DNA from: Planktothrix sp. PCC 11201
GTDB taxonomy: Bacteria > Cyanobacteriota > Cyanobacteriia > Cyanobacteriales > Microcoleaceae
Reading direction: 5' to 3'
DNA length: 64,000 nucleotides
Assembly: GCF_900009135.1 (NCBI RefSeq)
Contig: NZ_LT797701.1
Span: 622,296 to 686,295, forward strand
The notes under the pieces are model-generated. The model was not told the DNA's origin. It did no database searches and saw only the letters and a list, made by a program, of their open reading frames with translations. This document shows, piece after piece, positions 60,979 through 64,000 of this stretch (position 1 is its first letter; each line of letters begins with the position of its first letter). A program made the translations under genes and the position numbers.

Positions 60979-61872
60979 TTAAACCTCGTTTCTCAAAAAA
61001 TTTACATATCCTAAAAAATCCCGATCTTGAATTTTAGTTTTAAAAATTTCCAGCCAATCAGTTTGGGGATTTTTCAGAATTTCCATATCGTAAATATTAT
61101 CTGTTTCCGATATGAAATTTATGATTTTTATGCACTCAGCTTTGGCTAAATTGTTTTGAATAGATATTTGACCATTATTTATTTTTTCAAGCAATTTATT
61201 TCTAGATTTATGAAACGTTTCATGGGTATCGGCAGAGTTACAAGCAGATCCCTTACGCTTATAGTAAATATGCAAAGGCTCATGTTCAAAACCAATACAC
61301 TCAATGTCATTAAAAAAGGACATTAAAAAAACAAAATCCTGCATTCTGGGAAAATCAGTATCATAATATAAATTGGGTATTTTGGTGGCATCATATAAAT
61401 AAATACTAGAGCTATGAAGAGAAACCCATGGTAAGTCTTTTGGAGAAAGAAACTCATAATTAGGTAACTTATTGAATTTTTCTAGTAAAAGATCAGAATC
61501 ATGATCTCGAATTTCAATATCAGAAATAGCCGCACCATACCTCTCAACCAAAGGGATCATCTTTGATAATTTTTGAGGTTTAAATTCATCGTCCGCATCT
61601 AGGGTTGCCATGTACTGTCCTCTAGCAACCTCTAACCCTTTATTTCTGGCATTACTTGAACCCGAACCAAATTTATTTGTTGAAATAAATTGTAAGCGTT
61701 CATCCACGATATGATCTTCTTTAAGAATTTGAGAATAATTTTGGTAATCATCGCTAATAATAATCATTTCCCAATCCATAAAATCTTGATGTATGACACT
61801 GCTCACGGCTCTCTTGATAGTGTTTTCTGCCTTATAAGCGGGAGTAATAATAGAAATTAAAGGATTTTTCAT
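60979..61872 (-). CDS. Glycosyltransferase, family 2 (second)
   Basis: 297 residues. SIITPAYKAENTIKRAVSSVIHQDF, MIIISDD and ATLDADDEFKPQKLSKMI (near residue 97) are the GT-A donor and metal motifs. Middle part: FVFLMSFFNDIECIGFEHEPLHIYYKRKG. A short C-terminal helical tail. Related to the enzyme at 59052 but well diverged. Probably part of the same surface-sugar unit. Confidence 0.9.
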   Translation of the reverse strand: MKNPLISIITPAYKAENTIKRAVSSVIHQDFMDWEMIIISDDYQNYSQILKEDHIVDERLQFISTNKFGSGSSNARNKGLEVARGQYMATLDADDEFKPQKLSKMIPLVERYGAAISDIEIRDHDSDLLLEKFNKLPNYEFLSPKDLPWVSLHSSSIYLYDATKIPNLYYDTDFPRMQDFVFLMSFFNDIECIGFEHEPLHIYYKRKGSACNSADTHETFHKSRNKLLEKINNGQISIQNNLAKAECIKIINFISETDNIYDMEILKNPQTDWLEIFKTKIQDRDFLGYVNFLRNEV

Positions 61873-62169
61873 GGCATTTGATTTGTTGGTTATCGGTAAG
61901 AACTTGATTTAATCTATCGAAATAAAGTTATCTTTGGCTTTGAAAAAGGTAGAAGTATTGAGCCACAGATGCTGATCACCCCAAGTGAATCGGAGAACAA
62001 CAACTAACAGCACAGGATATTCAAGATTTTTATCCAAAATAGACGAATCCATGTTAACATAATGGAAGCTTTAATCAAAGCTTGTCGCCAAAATTGCCAT
62101 AAAATTACCGATTTAGGTTTTTTGTATACAATTAAGCAATTATTTATGATCTAATGATCCCATACATTA

Positions 62170-63102
62170 ATGAATTTTGATAATCATCAGTTAAATCTTA
62201 ATTTGGCTTGGCGAATTGGGGAAGAAGGATTCCTGAAAATTGTTGACTTGATCAATGAGAAAGTTAATTTGCCAAATTATATTTTAGAATTTGGTAGCGG
62301 TGCAAGTTCCATCCGTCTAGCTTTAAGTTTTCCTCAAACCAAAATAATCTCAATAGATGCAGATTTAGACTGTTATCATCAAACTCAAGAGCTTGCTAAA
62401 GAATTTCTTCAACCAGAATCTCTCTTTGAGTTAAAATATCAGCCTTTGAGTTTTCAAGAATATGGTTTGGGTACGATTTTTGCTTATACTCAAGATACTT
62501 CCTTAAACAACCTTAGTTTTGACTGCGTAATTATAGATGGGCCACCATTCTATACCTTAAGAGGAAGAGAAGCCTGTTTATATCAAGTCTATAACCAACT
62601 CCGTATTGGTGGTATTGTCATTTTGGATGATTTCAATCGAGAAAGTGAAAAGATTATTTTAAAAAATTGGTTGTCAGTATATCCTGATAGTTTTAATATA
62701 GAAATTATTGAATCAGGACATCACCTGGCTATTCTTCAGAAAAAACAGTCAGTAAAACCTGATTGGCTTAATGAATATAGACACAATGATGCCATGGAGA
62801 TTAACCAAAAATACAGGAAACTTCGGGCTGCATTCTTAAACTTAAAAGATGCCGATTTTATTAAAATACTTGAGTCTTTACCCAGCAATGTAATTATCCC
62901 TGCACTCAAAGATAAAGATAACTTGGATGATTTTATCAAACTAATGTTGACAATTCAAACAACATATCAAAGTGCTTCTGATCAAGTTAATTTTATTTCT
63001 GAGTCTCAATCAAATTTGACGGCTGAAGAAATTTTTCAGCAACAAACTGAGATTTTCTGTTCTTGTTTAGACTTGTTAAATTTAACCCAATCAAACCTAT
63101 AG
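62170..63102 (+). CDS. Class I methyltransferase-like protein with long C-terminal extension
   Basis: 310 residues. The N-terminal 200 hold a methyltransferase-like Rossmann fold: PNYILEFGSGASSIRLALSF, the acidic IISIDADLDCYHQT and FDCVIIDGPPFYTLRGREA, then RIGGIVILDDFNRE. About 110 more residues are helical (KADFIKILESLPSN and the end with SNLTAEEIFQQQTEIF). The substrate is unknown. It diverges from the glycosyltransferase gene with about 297 bases between, where I see only a 7-base hairpin (AAGCTTT/AAAGCTT near 62066). A sugar or lipid modifier by neighbourhood. Confidence 0.8.
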   Translation: MNFDNHQLNLNLAWRIGEEGFLKIVDLINEKVNLPNYILEFGSGASSIRLALSFPQTKIISIDADLDCYHQTQELAKEFLQPESLFELKYQPLSFQEYGLGTIFAYTQDTSLNNLSFDCVIIDGPPFYTLRGREACLYQVYNQLRIGGIVILDDFNRESEKIILKNWLSVYPDSFNIEIIESGHHLAILQKKQSVKPDWLNEYRHNDAMEINQKYRKLRAAFLNLKDADFIKILESLPSNVIIPALKDKDNLDDFIKLMLTIQTTYQSASDQVNFISESQSNLTAEEIFQQQTEIFCSCLDLLNLTQSNL

Positions 63103-63106
63103 ATGA

Positions 63107-63212
63107 TATAGCAGTCGCCACATCTATAAGGACATTCTTGAAAGCTAAAAGCTGCTCACAGTAAGTATTTACCTATGGCGAGATTGCCTATTCCCTATTG
63201 CCTCTTGCTATA
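63107..63212. repeat. TATAGCA miniature repeat, copy 3
   Basis: 106 bases starting TATAGCAGTCGCC and ending TTGCTATA, with inner TCGCCA near the left and TGGCGA near 63176 as a second inverted pair. Same left end as at 44585. It begins 4 bases after the 62170 gene stop. It has no coding capacity. Confidence 0.7.
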
Positions 63213-63292
63213 ACATTTGGCTAAATTAGTTTATTTAATACTTGCTTAATTCGGAAAGTGACAGAAGCTGGATCAATTTAAGTCTCCGATAA

Positions 63293-63958
63293 TCAAGGAT
63301 GAATTTGCTTGAGAATTACTCGCAAGCGATCATAGTCATCTTTTAATAAAATACTCAGGGTTCGTCCCGCTTCTACTAACCAAGCTCTATCTGAGGTTTT
63401 AAACTTATAAACTTCTCGAATTGCTGCTGCTACCAAAGAATCAACCGGAGCATTACCTACATCTAATAAAGTTCTTAAAAAATCTAATTCCTGACTAAAA
63501 TCCACAATTTCATCCGGTTCGCATTCATACACCGCTTGATGAATTTGAGGCGGACGGGGCGGAATATATTGATAAATTTTGCCCCGTTGCGGTTGCGAAC
63601 TATTATCTTCACTCGCCAACTCAAACCCCACAATTGCCACCCGAAATTCCGTTTTTAACATGGCAAAAATTTGGGGTTGCTGTTCTCGCAATTCCTCTAA
63701 ACTTAATCCTAACGCCCTCGCCCGATGTACGGAATCAATCGGGCTAGTCGTAGCATGATAAACCACCCCATAAACCTGATTTCCCGACTCCTCATCCCTA
63801 GATTTCACCCAACTGCCAAAGGCAGGCATCACCGGAAAACTCAAATCCTCCGGTTCCAAACATTGGGCTAAATATTCCGTCGTCGCCGTTTCAATTACCT
63901 CACCAATATGTTGTTGAGAACGGGCAGCAGTTGAGAAGGTGGGGAAGGGAAGACGCAT
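63293..63958 (-). CDS. HAS-barrel-like cyanobacterial protein
   Basis: 221 residues, soluble. The first half (QHIGEVIETATTEYLAQCLEP, FPVMPAFGSWVKSRDEESG, VYGVVYHATTSPID) looks like a small beta barrel resembling the HAS barrel at the start of HerA-type ATPases. The second half is helical, with VYECEPDEIVDF, LDFLRTLLDVGNAPVDSLVAAAIREVY and LSILLKDDYDRLRVILKQI. No ATPase follows on this side. The name is by likeness only. It is on the minus strand, ending beyond copy 3 of the repeat. Confidence 0.55.
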   Translation of the reverse strand: MRLPFPTFSTAARSQQHIGEVIETATTEYLAQCLEPEDLSFPVMPAFGSWVKSRDEESGNQVYGVVYHATTSPIDSVHRARALGLSLEELREQQPQIFAMLKTEFRVAIVGFELASEDNSSQPQRGKIYQYIPPRPPQIHQAVYECEPDEIVDFSQELDFLRTLLDVGNAPVDSLVAAAIREVYKFKTSDRAWLVEAGRTLSILLKDDYDRLRVILKQIHP

Positions 63959-63965
63959 AAGAGAG

Positions 63966-64000
63966 GGGAGGGGAGGCAGGGGGAGCAGGGGAGGCAGGGG
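63966..64000. repeat. G-rich repeat at the right edge (ggcagggg units)
   Basis: GGCAGGGGGAGCAGGGGAGGCAGGGG and more, the complement type of the C-rich tract at 3611-3651. It sits in the upstream region of the HAS-barrel-like gene and runs off the window. Confidence 0.75.

Noticed and set aside
1..64000. CRISPR array or tRNA genes
   Set aside because: Repeats found are short tandem or inverted units without 30-40 base spacers, and I saw no cloverleaf with a T-loop GTTCRA box in the spacers I read. A tRNA scan would be decisive.

Overview
The window comes from a cyanobacterium, most likely a filamentous Oscillatoriales/Microcoleaceae type (Planktothrix-like; the genus is an inference from gene content and repeat style). 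Support comes from the photosystem II genes psbH and psbN, the Mg-protoporphyrin monomethyl ester cyclase, two heme oxygenases, Ycf46, the cyanobacterial families DUF1830, DUF3146 and DUF3747, frequent GCGATCGC (HIP1) octamers, and AT-rich spacers with C/G-rich 'gcaggggg' repeats. I recognise no rRNA, tRNA or CRISPR array.

Layout. 1-5.8 kb: end of an FAD oxidoreductase, a zinc-type CDF exporter, alanine racemase, an HNH endonuclease, a small inverted-repeat (MITE-like) element, Ycf46 and an SH3 protein. 5.8-10.2 kb: one giant sensor cyclase (periplasmic-binding-protein-like domain, about six PAS domains, class III cyclase). 10.4-11.5 kb: an IS630-family insertion sequence. 11.6-16.8 kb: mnmG, then accessory DNA with an overlapping three-gene unit (TIGR04255, an unknown, DUF7689), a truncated DNA methyltransferase, a dead Uma2 copy and DUF29. 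16.9-23.4 kb: Uma2, YbjN-like, a lipoate/octanoyl ligase-like protein, ispH, and an ABC ATPase with a fused double permease. 23.6-30.4 kb: DUF1830, an RND efflux pump with its adaptor and PadR regulator, and a divergent Crp/Fnr regulator.

30.4-35.6 kb is the most unusual segment: a small vMAP-type helix-turn-helix protein divergent from a second-type adenylate kinase, a KAP P-loop NTPase and two proteins that each look like four CBS repeats. The theme of nucleotide interconversion, an NTPase switch and nucleotide-sensing CBS domains suggests an undescribed conflict or stress cassette. This is inference.

35.7-45.9 kb is mostly housekeeping: DUF3146-pth overlap, tatA, psbH, psbN, aroC, an MBL hydrolase, DUF3747, a collapsed type II restriction-modification remnant, a lipoprotein, DUF1517, a GPH-type symporter, an ArsR regulator and a pentapeptide protein. 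46-51 kb is a tetrapyrrole block: acsF divergent from heme oxygenase, hemN and hemJ, with a second heme oxygenase close by. This matches the low-oxygen tetrapyrrole operon known from other cyanobacteria and would supply chlorophyll, heme and bilins.

51-57.5 kb: surE, recG, a conserved protein, tsf and rpsB, with a structured rpsB leader and a pair of duplicated promoter/micro-ORF units beside recG. 57.7-64 kb: a sugar-type binding lipoprotein, two family 2 glycosyltransferases around a methyltransferase, another methyltransferase-like protein and a HAS-barrel-like protein. At least three (probably four) copies of a miniature repeat with TATAGCA...TGCTATA ends lie between 44.5 and 63.2 kb.
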